Notes: a model not told the origin generated them from the letters alone. A DNA stretch of 64,000 bases from Burkholderiales bacterium (GCA_020851235.1 JADZDD010000025.1:62001-126000); one strand, 5' to 3'. Positions 9,054-17,073 are shown, counted from the first letter of the stretch. Numbers and translations are program-made.

Positions 9054-9857
9054 ATGAACGAGGTCGTGAAAGCGGGCGGGCGGGTCGACGGCGACGTCGA
9101 GCACGTCGTGGTGGCAGCGCGCGATGCCCTGACCGATGAGATGGTGGGTCGGCTGTCCGCGACGGCAGCCGACGCGATGGACATGATCGATCAGGTCCAG
9201 CGCAGCGGCCTTGCGAAAGCGATCCCGCAACTCGCGCAACTGGTGAACGACGGGGATCTCGAGCGCCTCGCCAACCTCTCACGCGTCTACGCCGCAGGGC
9301 AGGATGCGCTCACCGACGAGATGGTGGCGCGGCTCACCGACGCCGTCGGCGGCGGGCTGGCCTTCATCGACCAGGCGCAGCGCGCGGGCCTCGAACGCGC
9401 GATACCGGTCCTGGTCGAGCTCGTCGACAACGGGGACTTGCAGCGGCTCGTGAAGCTCGCGCGCGTGTACGGCTCGGCGGAGGACGCGCTCACCGAGGAG
9501 ATGGTCGGGCGCCTTGCCGAGACGTTTGGCAATGGCGTATCGCTGCTCGATCGGTTGAGCCGCGGCGGCGGCGAGCGGATCGTCGCGATGCTCGAGCGCC
9601 TGGAGAGTACGGGCAGTCTCGAGAAGCTCGCCGGCACGCTGCCGCGCCTGCTCGAGCGACTCGACCAGATTCAGGCGATGCTCGAGTGCGTCGACGACGC
9701 GGCGGCAGAGAGCGCGAAGACGCCGCGGTCGAGTGGCGGCGTGGGGCCGTTGTGGCGCACCATGAAGGAGGGCGAGACGCAGGACACGCTGCGCTTCCTC
9801 ATGCTGCTCGGCAAGCGGTTGCGTACGAGTCGCCCGCACGGCAACAGCCCTGGGTAA
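9054..9857 (+). CDS. DUF1641 family protein with three 60-residue repeats
   Basis: A 267-residue helical protein of unknown biochemical function. Three tandem repeats are plain to see: a DALT(D/E)EMV(G/A)RL block begins at residues 24, 84 and 144, each followed by a helix ending in LxRxxR/QxxGL and a DLxRLxxLxRVY block. The repeat period is exactly 60 residues. The C-terminal third (about residues 175-267) is different, with amphipathic helices. Genes of this family commonly sit beside SQR-like flavoproteins, and this one is the last gene of the dsrE-tusA-SQR operon. I infer a structural or membrane-tethering partner of the flavoprotein; that role is a guess. Confidence 0.8.
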   Translation: MNEVVKAGGRVDGDVEHVVVAARDALTDEMVGRLSATAADAMDMIDQVQRSGLAKAIPQLAQLVNDGDLERLANLSRVYAAGQDALTDEMVARLTDAVGGGLAFIDQAQRAGLERAIPVLVELVDNGDLQRLVKLARVYGSAEDALTEEMVGRLAETFGNGVSLLDRLSRGGGERIVAMLERLESTGSLEKLAGTLPRLLERLDQIQAMLECVDDAAAESAKTPRSSGGVGPLWRTMKEGETQDTLRFLMLLGKRLRTSRPHGNSPG

Positions 9858-9870
9858 TCCGCGCAGTTCC

Positions 9871-9905
9871 GCGCCGCGCCGCACTCACGCGGCACGGCGC
9901 GGCGC
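9871..9905. terminator. GC-rich hairpin between convergent operons
   Basis: An 11-bp perfect inverted repeat (GCGCCGCGCCG at 9871-9881 and its complement at 9895-9905) with a 13-base loop lies in the 63-base gap between the 3' ends of the DUF1641 gene and lbpA. There is no T-tract on either side, so it is not a classical intrinsic terminator. Its position between converging transcripts suggests a two-way end or a 3'-end stabiliser. Confidence 0.45.
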
Positions 9906-9920
9906 GTGAGCGCCGGGCGA

Positions 9921-10376
9921 TCAGCCCTTCGGCGCGCAGGCGCAGCCGGCGAAGCCGTCGGCGTTCATCTTTGCCTCGTAGGGTGCGCCGACTTGCGTCC
10001 CCGGAACGAGTGTGGCCTTGGCGGTCGGCCAGTCCACCGGTTTCACGACGACGAGCCAGCCCGCACCGTAGGGGTCCTCGTTGGCGAGCGTGGGCTTGCC
10101 GACGAGCGCATCGTTGACTTCGACGATGGTCCCGGCCGCGGCAGACTTCGCCGGCCCGACCCATTTTCCCGATTCCACCGTGGCGCACGACTTGCCGGCC
10201 TGCACGTCACGCCCGACCTTCTTCGGCGTGAAGGCGACGAGCTGTCCTGCCATGGCGATGGCGACGGTCGTCATCCCCAGCCGCACGTTGCCGTCGTCGA
10301 GTTCCTTGAACCAGATGTGGTTCTCGACGTCGTAGAGCAGGTCATCGGGCAAGTGGCACCCGCGCACGTCCGCCAT
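9921..10376 (-). CDS. lbpA: Lipoate-binding protein LbpA (GcvH-like) of the sHdr system
   Basis: A 151-residue protein of the glycine-cleavage H fold. The lipoyl-lysine hairpin reads ATVESGKWVGP with Lys71 as the expected attachment site, and the N-terminal part (ENHIWFKELDDGNVRLGMT) is typical of GcvH. No gcvT or gcvP is present; instead it is the last gene of the sHdr operon, where GcvH-like LbpA proteins are known to be essential for sulfur oxidation and do not work in glycine cleavage. The C-terminus carries two extra cysteines in a GCACAPKG tail, which I find unusual. Lipoylation probably depends on the lipoate operon at 24657-31180. Confidence 0.9.
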   Translation of the reverse strand: MADVRGCHLPDDLLYDVENHIWFKELDDGNVRLGMTTVAIAMAGQLVAFTPKKVGRDVQAGKSCATVESGKWVGPAKSAAAGTIVEVNDALVGKPTLANEDPYGAGWLVVVKPVDWPTAKATLVPGTQVGAPYEAKMNADGFAGCACAPKG

Positions 10377-10401
10377 GGGGTCTCCTATCTCCGCGTGGTG
10401 T

Positions 10402-10812
10402 TCACGATTCCAGGCGCAACGGCCGGGAGGCGCAGCAGAACTCGCCCAGTTGCTCGACTTCCATCTTGCCGCGCACGAAGAGCGCGAGATGGCGCACGAG
10501 CAACCCCATCATCGCCTGGCGCCGGACGCGCTGCGCGTCGCCCGGCTCGGCGTGCAAAACATTGTAATGATAGGCGATCTCGCGGCAGGTCTCACGGCAG
10601 GCGTTGAAGCTCGGCGTGCCTCGCGTGCCCTGATGATGCAGCGCGAGGAGGCGGAACTGCTCGCGCCGATCGGTGGTGGGCACGCCACCGCGGGCGACGA
10701 CCCAGGCTTCGAGCACGGTCTCGGCCAGGTCGAGCAACCGCTGCGCAGCGCGCGGGGCATCGTCGAGCGCCGCCGCCGCCTCGATCTCGGCGTCGATGCG
10801 CGCGAGGCTCAC
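10402..10812 (-). CDS. Unknown 136-residue protein between shdrB2 and lbpA
   Basis: I do not recognise this protein. It starts with GTG at 10812, whose GTGA overlaps the shdrB2 stop by 4 bases, and ends 25 bases before lbpA, so it is translationally coupled inside the sHdr operon and is very likely real. It looks all-helical and soluble: an acidic Ala-rich N-terminus, then a helix AAQRLLDLAETVLEAW, a short CRETCREIAYHYN segment with two cysteines four residues apart, and a C-terminal part MGLLVRHLALFVRGKMEVEQ ending with a second Cys pair (FCCASRP). The cysteines could bind sulfur or metal. It may be an assembly or interaction factor for sHdr or LbpA. Confidence 0.75.
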   Translation of the reverse strand: MSLARIDAEIEAAAALDDAPRAAQRLLDLAETVLEAWVVARGGVPTTDRREQFRLLALHHQGTRGTPSFNACRETCREIAYHYNVLHAEPGDAQRVRRQAMMGLLVRHLALFVRGKMEVEQLGEFCCASRPLRLES

Positions 10813-11759
10813 GCGATGCCTTTCTCCGCAAGCGCGGCACGCCCGTCGGACACGTTCTCGTGCACGCCGACGCTGCGTGGGGACAAGCCGAGCGCCACGC
10901 CGAGAAGCTGCGTGAAATAGAGCATCTTCACCGTCGTCTTCTCGCCGAAGACCTTCTCGGCGCGCACCTGGTGCATCTCGAGCCCCGCGTGGCACGTTGG
11001 GCACTCGGTCGCGATGACGTCGGCGCCCGCCGCTTCGGCAGCGCGCAGGATGTTGAGCACGAGCTTGGTCGAGGTATCGCTGTCGGAGAGCGTATGCGCG
11101 CCGCCGCAGCACGCGGTCTTGAGCGGAAAGTCGACATTCTCCGCGCCGGCGGCGGCAAGGAGATCGTCCATGAAATGCGGCTGGTACAACGAGTCGCTGC
11201 CCGGTCCGCAGTCCTTCTCCGGAAAGATGTGCCGGGGTCGGGTGTACATGCAGCCGTAGTAGTTCGCAACCTTGAGGCCGTTGAGCGACTTGCTGACCCG
11301 CGTCCGCAACTCGGCTTCCCCGACGCCGTGCTTCAGCCAATCGAGCGCGTGGATTGTCTCGACCTGCCCGGCCTGATACGCGGCGTGCCCGGCCTGTTGC
11401 GAGATCTTCCCTACCGTTTCGCGCGACGCGTCGTCGTGGCCGAGGTCGTACTCGGCCTTCTTCAGATTGTGATAGCAGCCGTTGCACGGCGCCATGACCA
11501 CTGGCGCATGCATCTCGTTGGCGGCGATCGACAGCACGCGCGACGAGAGATACGTCTGGACCTTGGGGTCGATGTTCTTCACCTCCATCGCCCCGCAGCA
11601 GTTCCAGTCGGGCACCTCGTCGAGCTCGAGGCCGAGCGCCTTGCCCACCGCGCGTGTCGAGGCGTCGTAGGCATGCGCGGTGCCTTCGAGCGCGCAGCCC
11701 GGGTAGTACGCGACGCGCTGGTACTTGGCCTTGTCGTCAGGAGGGGGGGAGTGGGTCAT
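10809..11759 (-). CDS. shdrB2: sHdr subunit B2 (heterodisulfide reductase B-like)
   Basis: A 316-residue HdrB-type subunit with two complete CCG domains: Cys22, Cys54-Cys55-Gly, Cys92/Cys95 (CNGC), then Cys170, Cys217-Cys218-Gly, Cys253/Cys256 (CPTC). In HdrB these bind the noncubane [4Fe-4S] clusters that carry out disulfide chemistry, so this should be a catalytic subunit of the cytoplasmic sulfane-oxidising complex. The start at 11759 was preferred because of a GGAAGG site 8 bases upstream; the ATG at 11777 would add six residues. It follows shdrC2 after 90 bases and overlaps the next gene by 4 bases. Confidence 0.92.
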   Translation of the reverse strand: MTHSPPPDDKAKYQRVAYYPGCALEGTAHAYDASTRAVGKALGLELDEVPDWNCCGAMEVKNIDPKVQTYLSSRVLSIAANEMHAPVVMAPCNGCYHNLKKAEYDLGHDDASRETVGKISQQAGHAAYQAGQVETIHALDWLKHGVGEAELRTRVSKSLNGLKVANYYGCMYTRPRHIFPEKDCGPGSDSLYQPHFMDDLLAAAGAENVDFPLKTACCGGAHTLSDSDTSTKLVLNILRAAEAAGADVIATECPTCHAGLEMHQVRAEKVFGEKTTVKMLYFTQLLGVALGLSPRSVGVHENVSDGRAALAEKGIA

Positions 11760-11849
11760 CGTCTTGCCTTCCGTCATGTCTGTGCCGCTGCGCCGTCCCG
11801 GGTCGCCGGCCTGCCTCTTCATGGCCCCGCGTGGCGCGCAGGCGGCGCT

Positions 11850-12629
11850 TCATCCTGTCCGCGCGCTGTCGTTCGAAGGCGGCGCGGCGGCGGCCGCGGA
11901 GGCAAGCCCGAGCGCGGCCCGGCGTCGGGTCTCCTCTCTTGCAACGTGGCCCTCGATCGCCCTGCGCGCCTTCGCCCAGCCGCGCGTGCGCGGTCGCACC
12001 AAGGCGGCGAAGCCCATGACCATGCCGAGCTTCACGGGCAGACGCCGCGCGATGCGCTTTGCCATCTCGACGAGCCATTCCTGGCGCAGCGGCTGGCCGG
12101 TCCGGGCGAAGAAATTGCGGATGATGCGCCCCTCCTCGATCTTGCCGGTGGCGATCACCTGCTCGGAGAACTCCTCGTCGAAGTGCGTCGAACTCGACTT
12201 CGGCGTGTGCCCCTTGAGCTCCAGCCACCGCGCCGTCGCCTTCATGACCCCTTCGGGCACCACTTGCCGCGGGCAGGCATCCGTGCACTTGTTGCAGGAG
12301 ACGCACTGCCAGATGATGTCCTTGTCGCGCAATAGCTCCGACTCCATGCCCATGCGGATCAGGTAGATCCAGAATCGCGGATTGAAGTCGGGGTTGACCG
12401 CGTTGACCGTGCACACGTTGGTGCACGAGCCGCACTGCCAGCAGCGGTGCACGAATTCGCCACCGGGCAGTGCCGCGATCTCGTCCTGGAGACGCTCGTT
12501 GTAGTCGGTGACGACGCGCGGCGCGATGAAGGTGCTCCAATGCCCCGAGACGTCGACGCCGTCCACCACGAGCTTGTCGTGGGTGAGCAGGTTCTCCGGC
12601 CGAATCAGGGCCTTCTCGTGGATCGGCAT
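11850..12629 (-). CDS. shdrC2: sHdr subunit C2 (iron-sulfur protein)
   Basis: A 259-residue HdrC-like electron-transfer subunit with two ferredoxin-type motifs: Cys63, 66, 69, 73 (CWQCGSCTNVC) and Cys109, 112, 115, 119 (CVSCNKCTDAC). Each should hold a [4Fe-4S] cubane cluster that passes electrons between the HdrB catalytic clusters and HdrA. The C-terminal 60 residues are basic and contain a hydrophobic stretch (KLGMVMGFAALVRP, about residues 200-213), which could touch the membrane or a partner. It lies between hyp and shdrB2, as in type I sHdr operons. Confidence 0.93.
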   Translation of the reverse strand: MPIHEKALIRPENLLTHDKLVVDGVDVSGHWSTFIAPRVVTDYNERLQDEIAALPGGEFVHRCWQCGSCTNVCTVNAVNPDFNPRFWIYLIRMGMESELLRDKDIIWQCVSCNKCTDACPRQVVPEGVMKATARWLELKGHTPKSSSTHFDEEFSEQVIATGKIEEGRIIRNFFARTGQPLRQEWLVEMAKRIARRLPVKLGMVMGFAALVRPRTRGWAKARRAIEGHVAREETRRRAALGLASAAAAAPPSNDSARTG

Positions 12630-12639
12630 CGCTTGGCTC

Positions 12640-13503
12640 CTAGCTCAAGAGCTCCGCATCGGCGACGACGAACGCGGTGCCGTCGAAGGCCTTGAGGCGC
12701 GTGCGCCCGGAAGCGTCGACGGCATCGAGCCCGAGGAGGCGCCGCGCATGCAGCAGGGGATCTTCCGGCTGCGTGAAGTCGGCCCGCAGGTAGCTCCCGG
12801 CGCGCTCGCTCACGTAGTGCGAGTAGACCTGCGCCATGAGGAGGTCGACGTAGTCGAGCACGTCGCGGAATACGCCGTTGTCGGCCAGAAACTGCGCGAG
12901 CTCCTCGCGCAGGACGACGAAGGTGTCGTAGCGATCGGGGACGTCGATGAGCATGTGGTCGACGTCTTCGCCGTACCAGAGCTCGCGCAGGACACCCGTG
13001 TTGGCGCGGGCATCCCACACCCAGCGCGCCATCGGCGGGTGGCGTTGCGGATCGACCGCGTGCAGCAGTTCGGCCGCGAGATCGCGCACCCAGCGATGGG
13101 CGCGATCGTCCGGGAAAGCGGCGCAGAACGCCGCGATCCGGTCGTCGACCGCATCGCCTTGCGCCGCGAGGAGCGCACTGACGCGCTGGCGCAGCGCGGG
13201 AAACGTCGCCGGATCGAGGCACGCCGCCATGCGCCGGCGCACCGTCGGAAGATGCGCGCACAAGGTCTTGAACGTCGGCAGTTCGACCGCACGACTGCGC
13301 CCGGCGTCGAGGGCCTTGCGAAACAGCGCGTGCTTCCACTGCAGCGCTGCGACGTAGCGCTCGATGCCGCCATGGTCTTCGGCGCCGCGCACGAGCGCGG
13401 CGAGCGCCTCGCCGAGCTTGGATCCGTCGAGCTCCAGGCGTGGGCGCGGGGCGGCGCAGGCCATCGCGCTGCCACCTTCGGCAGTCGTGACCCGGTCACG
13501 CAT
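12640..13503 (-). CDS. Conserved unknown protein Hyp of the sHdr operon
   Basis: A 287-residue soluble protein with no recognised domain. Its position, between shdrA and shdrC2, is where a gene simply called hyp is found in type I sHdr operons of other sulfur oxidisers. It is rich in acidic residues and tryptophan/tyrosine (WVWDARANTGVLRELWYGED, residues about 160-180) and has only four cysteines, clustered in the N-terminal half, without a metal motif. The ATG at 13503 overlaps the shdrA stop by 4 bases (ATGA), so it is translationally coupled and probably made in equal amounts with the complex. Function unknown; a structural subunit or chaperone is plausible. Confidence 0.85.
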   Translation of the reverse strand: MRDRVTTAEGGSAMACAAPRPRLELDGSKLGEALAALVRGAEDHGGIERYVAALQWKHALFRKALDAGRSRAVELPTFKTLCAHLPTVRRRMAACLDPATFPALRQRVSALLAAQGDAVDDRIAAFCAAFPDDRAHRWVRDLAAELLHAVDPQRHPPMARWVWDARANTGVLRELWYGEDVDHMLIDVPDRYDTFVVLREELAQFLADNGVFRDVLDYVDLLMAQVYSHYVSERAGSYLRADFTQPEDPLLHARRLLGLDAVDASGRTRLKAFDGTAFVVADAELLS

Positions 13504-14552
13504 CAGGCTGCAACCGCGCGCAACTGCGTCACCAGCGCGAAAGCGGCAAGTGCGGCGGCACTGCCCTGCGCGATCGAGTCGTCGATCGTTTCCGGACCGC
13601 TCGCCGCACCGGCAACGAAGACCCCGCGCCGCGACGTCTCGCCGAGCGTGCCGTACGCGTTGGCCTTGCCGATGTAGCCGTTTCGCTCGAGCTCGATGCC
13701 GAAGGCCGGGGCGAGGCGCGGATTGTCGACGTTGGGATCCATGCCGATCGCGTGCACGACGAGGTCGAACGGAATCGTGATCGGCCGCTTCACGAGCGTG
13801 TCCTCGCCCTTGATGACGAGCTTCTCGCCGTTGGACGTGACCTCGGCGACGCGCGCCTTGATGTACTTGACCTTGAACTCCTCCTGGCTGCGCCAGTAGT
13901 ACTTCTGCTCGTACAGGCCGAAAGTACGGATGTCCATGTAGTAGATGTAGACGTGGCAGTCCGGCAGCTCCTCGCGGATCTCCATCGCGATGTTGCACGA
14001 CACGGTGCAGCAGATCTTCGAGCACCATTCGCGCCCGATCTGCCGGTCGCGCGAGCCCACGCACAGGAGGATCGCGACGCGGTCGGGCTTGCGGCCGTCC
14101 GACGGGCAGCGGATGCCGCGACCCGAAGAGATCATCTGCTCGACCTGGGTGGTCGTGACGACGTCGGGATACGTGCCGAAGCCCCACTCCGGCTTGTTGA
14201 TCGAGTCGAAGTGCGTGAAGCCGGTGGCGAGGATCGCTGCCCCCGCATCGACCACCGTGCCGTCGGACAGCCGCGCCTGGAAGGCGCCCGCCTCACCGTC
14301 GAGCGCGTCGACCGTGCAACCGCGGCGGATGCTGATCCGCCGGTCGTCTTCGACGCGCGCGACCATGCCGCCGATCGCGTCCTTGGCCCATTCGCCCGAC
14401 GGCACGAGCTTCGCGTATCCGGACAGGATCGGCGCGCCGCCCAGGCGCTGTTCCTTTTCCACCAGCACCACGGGCGCACCCACGCTCGCGAGCGCGTGCG
14501 CCGCCGAGAGGCCGGCAGGACCCGCGCCGACCACGAGAATCGTCTCGCTCAC
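13503..14552 (-). CDS. shdrA: sHdr subunit A (FAD-binding HdrA-like)
   Basis: The 349-residue flavoprotein core of the complex. The N-terminal FAD fold is VVGAGPAGLSAA (7-18), with a second nucleotide segment AAILATGF (105-112) and a C-terminal FAD contact GVFVAGAASGPETIDDS near residue 310. A cysteine-rich patch, Cys164, 177, 181, 182, 186, 199 (including CSKICCTVSC), should bind a [4Fe-4S] cluster. It is much shorter than methanogen HdrA and lacks the ferredoxin insertions, as is typical of the sulfur-oxidising type. A GTG start at 14552 overlaps the shdrB1 stop (GTGA). It should route electrons from sulfane oxidation to NAD+ or another acceptor. Confidence 0.93.
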   Translation of the reverse strand: MSETILVVGAGPAGLSAAHALASVGAPVVLVEKEQRLGGAPILSGYAKLVPSGEWAKDAIGGMVARVEDDRRISIRRGCTVDALDGEAGAFQARLSDGTVVDAGAAILATGFTHFDSINKPEWGFGTYPDVVTTTQVEQMISSGRGIRCPSDGRKPDRVAILLCVGSRDRQIGREWCSKICCTVSCNIAMEIREELPDCHVYIYYMDIRTFGLYEQKYYWRSQEEFKVKYIKARVAEVTSNGEKLVIKGEDTLVKRPITIPFDLVVHAIGMDPNVDNPRLAPAFGIELERNGYIGKANAYGTLGETSRRGVFVAGAASGPETIDDSIAQGSAAALAAFALVTQLRAVAA

Positions 14553-15910
14553 GACCGGGCCGCGATCGGAATGTAGCCCGGGCCCGAGGTGATGCGGCGC
14601 CGCGGGTCGTACAGATTGTCGGGTCGGCCTGCCTTGACGTCGTCGAGGTAGCCCAGGAACTCGGTCTTCTTCGCCTTCCAGTCGATCCCCAGCTTCTCCA
14701 TCAGCGTCTCGGTCGACGACGCATGCCAATGCGACTGCACGATCTTGTACGGGTGCGCGCCGCACACGAGCGCCGCGAACTGGCAGTCGGCGAGCACGGG
14801 GAGGTCGACCGGCTTGCCGCCAGCCTTGCCGATCCACTGGTTCTTGTCGAGCGTGGTGATGCAGCCGGTGTCGTGGCCGATCATCACGTCGGCGTGCGCC
14901 TCGTCGAGCGCGACGCGGATCTTGCGATCGATCGCGAAGCTGCGGGTGAACTCGCGCTCGCTGATGATGTGGCGGAAGCCGAAGCCGCAGCAGTCGTACC
15001 AGGTCGAGTAGTCGATGACCTGCGCGCCCAGGGTTTGCATGAGGCCCGTGGACACCGCGAGGCGATTGCCGTCCATCACCGTATCGTCGTAGATCGCATC
15101 CTGCGGCACCATCTTGTAGACGTGGCACGCCGGGTGGATCGTCGCGCGGATGCCGCTGCAGTCGACTTCCTGCAGCGTCTTGATGCGCTCGCGCATGACG
15201 TGCACCCACTCCGAGTAGTGGACGACCTCCTCGGGGATGAGGAGCTTCCCGTCGACGAGCCGGCCCAGCTTGGCGAGGATCTTGCGCACCTTCTCGCGCA
15301 ACGTGGCCGAGTGCAGCAGGTAGCTGCGCACTTCCTTGTAGTTGCCAAACGAGGTGCCGCAGTGGACGAGCGGGAAGTAGTAGCCGTCGGGGAGCCCCTG
15401 CGCCTTGCCGGCGACGTAGGCCTGATGGAAATTGCGCAGGAAGACCGCGGCCAGGCTCTCGATGTTGCCGATGCCCGAGCCGTGGTAGTTCCACGCCGTG
15501 CACGACGTCTGGTCGGTCTCGTCGAGGTACTCGATGTCGAGCCGGTTCATGAGCCACAGCAGCGACGCCGGGTAGCCGGGGATGTTGCCGCACTGGCCGC
15601 ACGACTTGTGGTGCCACAGCCGGCGCGTCGGGACCTTCTTCTCCCACCCGTACAGCGTCTTGGCGATCATCGGCTCGTGCGCGTCGGTAACGCGGTGCAC
15701 GACGATCTCGCCGTCACGCTCGAGCTGCCACATGATGTCGCGGACGTCTTCCACGTGCTGCTTGGTGGTGAGCATCGAGCGCTTGTCGATCTTGAGCTCG
15801 ACCCAGGCCGTGGCGATGCGTGCCTCCTGCGGCGAGAGGTTCGCATCCTTCCATTCGGGGCCATGGCCGGTGAAGCGCTCACCGGGTTGGGGGCTGTGCG
15901 GTGTCGTCAT
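14549..15910 (-). CDS. shdrB1: sHdr subunit B1 (heterodisulfide reductase B-like)
   Basis: A 453-residue HdrB-type protein, longer than the paired B2. One CCG domain is recognisable: Cys262, Cys307-Cys308-Gly, Cys350. However, the usual final CxxC reads CITT, so one ligand is missing. In the N-terminal half only scattered cysteines remain (104, 107, 137, 184), with no CCG. The first 90 residues have no counterpart in B2. This matches the picture of sHdrB1 as the less canonical B subunit of the complex. It follows shdrC1 after 13 bases and overlaps shdrA by 4 bases. It probably contributes an electron-transfer or sulfur-binding cluster. Confidence 0.9.
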   Translation of the reverse strand: MTTPHSPQPGERFTGHGPEWKDANLSPQEARIATAWVELKIDKRSMLTTKQHVEDVRDIMWQLERDGEIVVHRVTDAHEPMIAKTLYGWEKKVPTRRLWHHKSCGQCGNIPGYPASLLWLMNRLDIEYLDETDQTSCTAWNYHGSGIGNIESLAAVFLRNFHQAYVAGKAQGLPDGYYFPLVHCGTSFGNYKEVRSYLLHSATLREKVRKILAKLGRLVDGKLLIPEEVVHYSEWVHVMRERIKTLQEVDCSGIRATIHPACHVYKMVPQDAIYDDTVMDGNRLAVSTGLMQTLGAQVIDYSTWYDCCGFGFRHIISEREFTRSFAIDRKIRVALDEAHADVMIGHDTGCITTLDKNQWIGKAGGKPVDLPVLADCQFAALVCGAHPYKIVQSHWHASSTETLMEKLGIDWKAKKTEFLGYLDDVKAGRPDNLYDPRRRITSGPGYIPIAARS

Positions 15911-15923
15911 GCGGCGTCCTCCA

Positions 15924-16676
15924 TCAATCGTCGTTCTCGTCTTCCTGATCCGCGAGCCAATCCTTCCAATCCTCGCGCTTCTCGTCCATGAAGTCGGTGA
16001 TCACGTCGAACAGGTTCTCGTCGATCGTCTCGAGCTGCTTCAATACCCCGGTCTCCTCCCAGATCGTATAGAGCTCGATCGAGGTCTTGAGGTTCACCTC
16101 CCACGCCGTCGCCGTCGTGTTGAGCGTCGGCACGGGAATCGCCTGGCGCAGCACCTTGAGCGGCGCATCGATCTTCGAGACGTTGGGACCCCAATCCGGG
16201 AAGTGATCACGGGTGATCATGTCCGGGGCGAGCTGGTTGCCCGTGGAGATGAGCTTCAGCATCACGCGGGAGAACGGCCGCAGGACGTTGCGGGCCGACT
16301 CCATGTTGTGCTTGATCGCAGTTTCCCGCATGAGCATGATGAGGCCGCCCGGCGAGTTGCCGAAGGGGCAGCGTGCAGCGCAGGTGTAGCACTGGGCGCA
16401 TGCCCAGATCTTCTCCTGCATGACGTCGTAGATCCCCTCGAGGTTCTCGGTCCACAGGAGCTGGACGATCTCGCGCGGGCTGAAGTCGTAGTAGTGCGCC
16501 GCCGGGCACGTCGCCGTGCAAATGCCGCAATTGAGGCAGCCGTTGAGTTCGTGGTCGTAGCGCAGGTCCGCCTGGATGTCCTGGAAGATCTCCTCGAGCT
16601 TCGCGCGCGGGACGGGTGGCGCATCCGAGACCGGATCGCCGATACCATGGGAAACACGGGTCGTGGTGTGCGTCAT
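15924..16676 (-). CDS. shdrC1: sHdr subunit C1 (iron-sulfur protein)
   Basis: A 250-residue HdrC-like protein with two [4Fe-4S] motifs: Cys47, 50, 53, 57 (CLNCGICTATC) and Cys93, 96, 99, 103 (CAQCYTCAARC). The C-terminus is very acidic (DWLADQEDENDD), perhaps for docking. It is the first Hdr gene of the operon, 16 bases after the dsrE3-like gene. It should link the B1 subunit to the flavin in HdrA. The second HdrC (C2) in the same operon has a different C-terminal half, so they are old paralogues rather than a recent copy. Confidence 0.93.
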   Translation of the reverse strand: MTHTTTRVSHGIGDPVSDAPPVPRAKLEEIFQDIQADLRYDHELNGCLNCGICTATCPAAHYYDFSPREIVQLLWTENLEGIYDVMQEKIWACAQCYTCAARCPFGNSPGGLIMLMRETAIKHNMESARNVLRPFSRVMLKLISTGNQLAPDMITRDHFPDWGPNVSKIDAPLKVLRQAIPVPTLNTTATAWEVNLKTSIELYTIWEETGVLKQLETIDENLFDVITDFMDEKREDWKDWLADQEDENDD

Positions 16677-16692
16677 GGGCCGTACCCCGCGC

Positions 16693-17073
16693 TCAGTACG
16701 TCATGACGCGGCAGTCCTCATCCTCCATCACGCGCTCGATGAGGTAGGCGCCGCCGACGATCCCTTCGCACTCGGGGATCAGGTCTTCCTTCGACATGTC
16801 GAACAGGTCGAGATTCGGCGAGCAGCAATAGAATTTCGCGCCCGCCTCGTGTGCGTCCTGGATGAAGTCGTAGACCGATTTCGGCGATCCGGGCTTGACG
16901 AAGAGCTTCTCGGCGACACCCTTTTTCATGAGGCGCCCGGCGGTCGCGGTGCAGATCACCTCGACCTCGTACTCCATCGCCGCGGCAACGGACGCCTGGA
17001 AGATCGGCGCCCCGAGTTCCTCGCCGTTCCTGGGGTCGGTATTGGCCATCACGATCAGTAGCTTCTTAGCCAT
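16693..17073 (-). CDS. DsrE3-like sulfurtransferase, first gene of the sHdr operon
   Basis: A 126-residue DsrE-family protein starting KKLLIVMANTDPRNGEELG, with adjacent cysteines in FYCCSPNLDLF (residues about 92-93), the region where DsrE3-type proteins bind sulfane sulfur. Such proteins accept sulfur from or donate it to TusA in sHdr-containing bacteria. It leads the operon, with a good promoter at 17108-17136 and a GGGAGG site 14-19 bases before the ATG, and shdrC1 follows after 16 bases. I infer that it feeds sulfur to the Hdr complex. The exact subtype within DsrE3 (A, B or C) cannot be set without a tree. Confidence 0.85.
   Translation of the reverse strand: MAKKLLIVMANTDPRNGEELGAPIFQASVAAAMEYEVEVICTATAGRLMKKGVAEKLFVKPGSPKSVYDFIQDAHEAGAKFYCCSPNLDLFDMSKEDLIPECEGIVGGAYLIERVMEDEDCRVMTY

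Noticed and set aside
9921..10376. Glycine cleavage H protein of glycine metabolism
   Set aside because: No gcvT or gcvP is nearby and the gene ends the sHdr operon, so the LbpA assignment is better.
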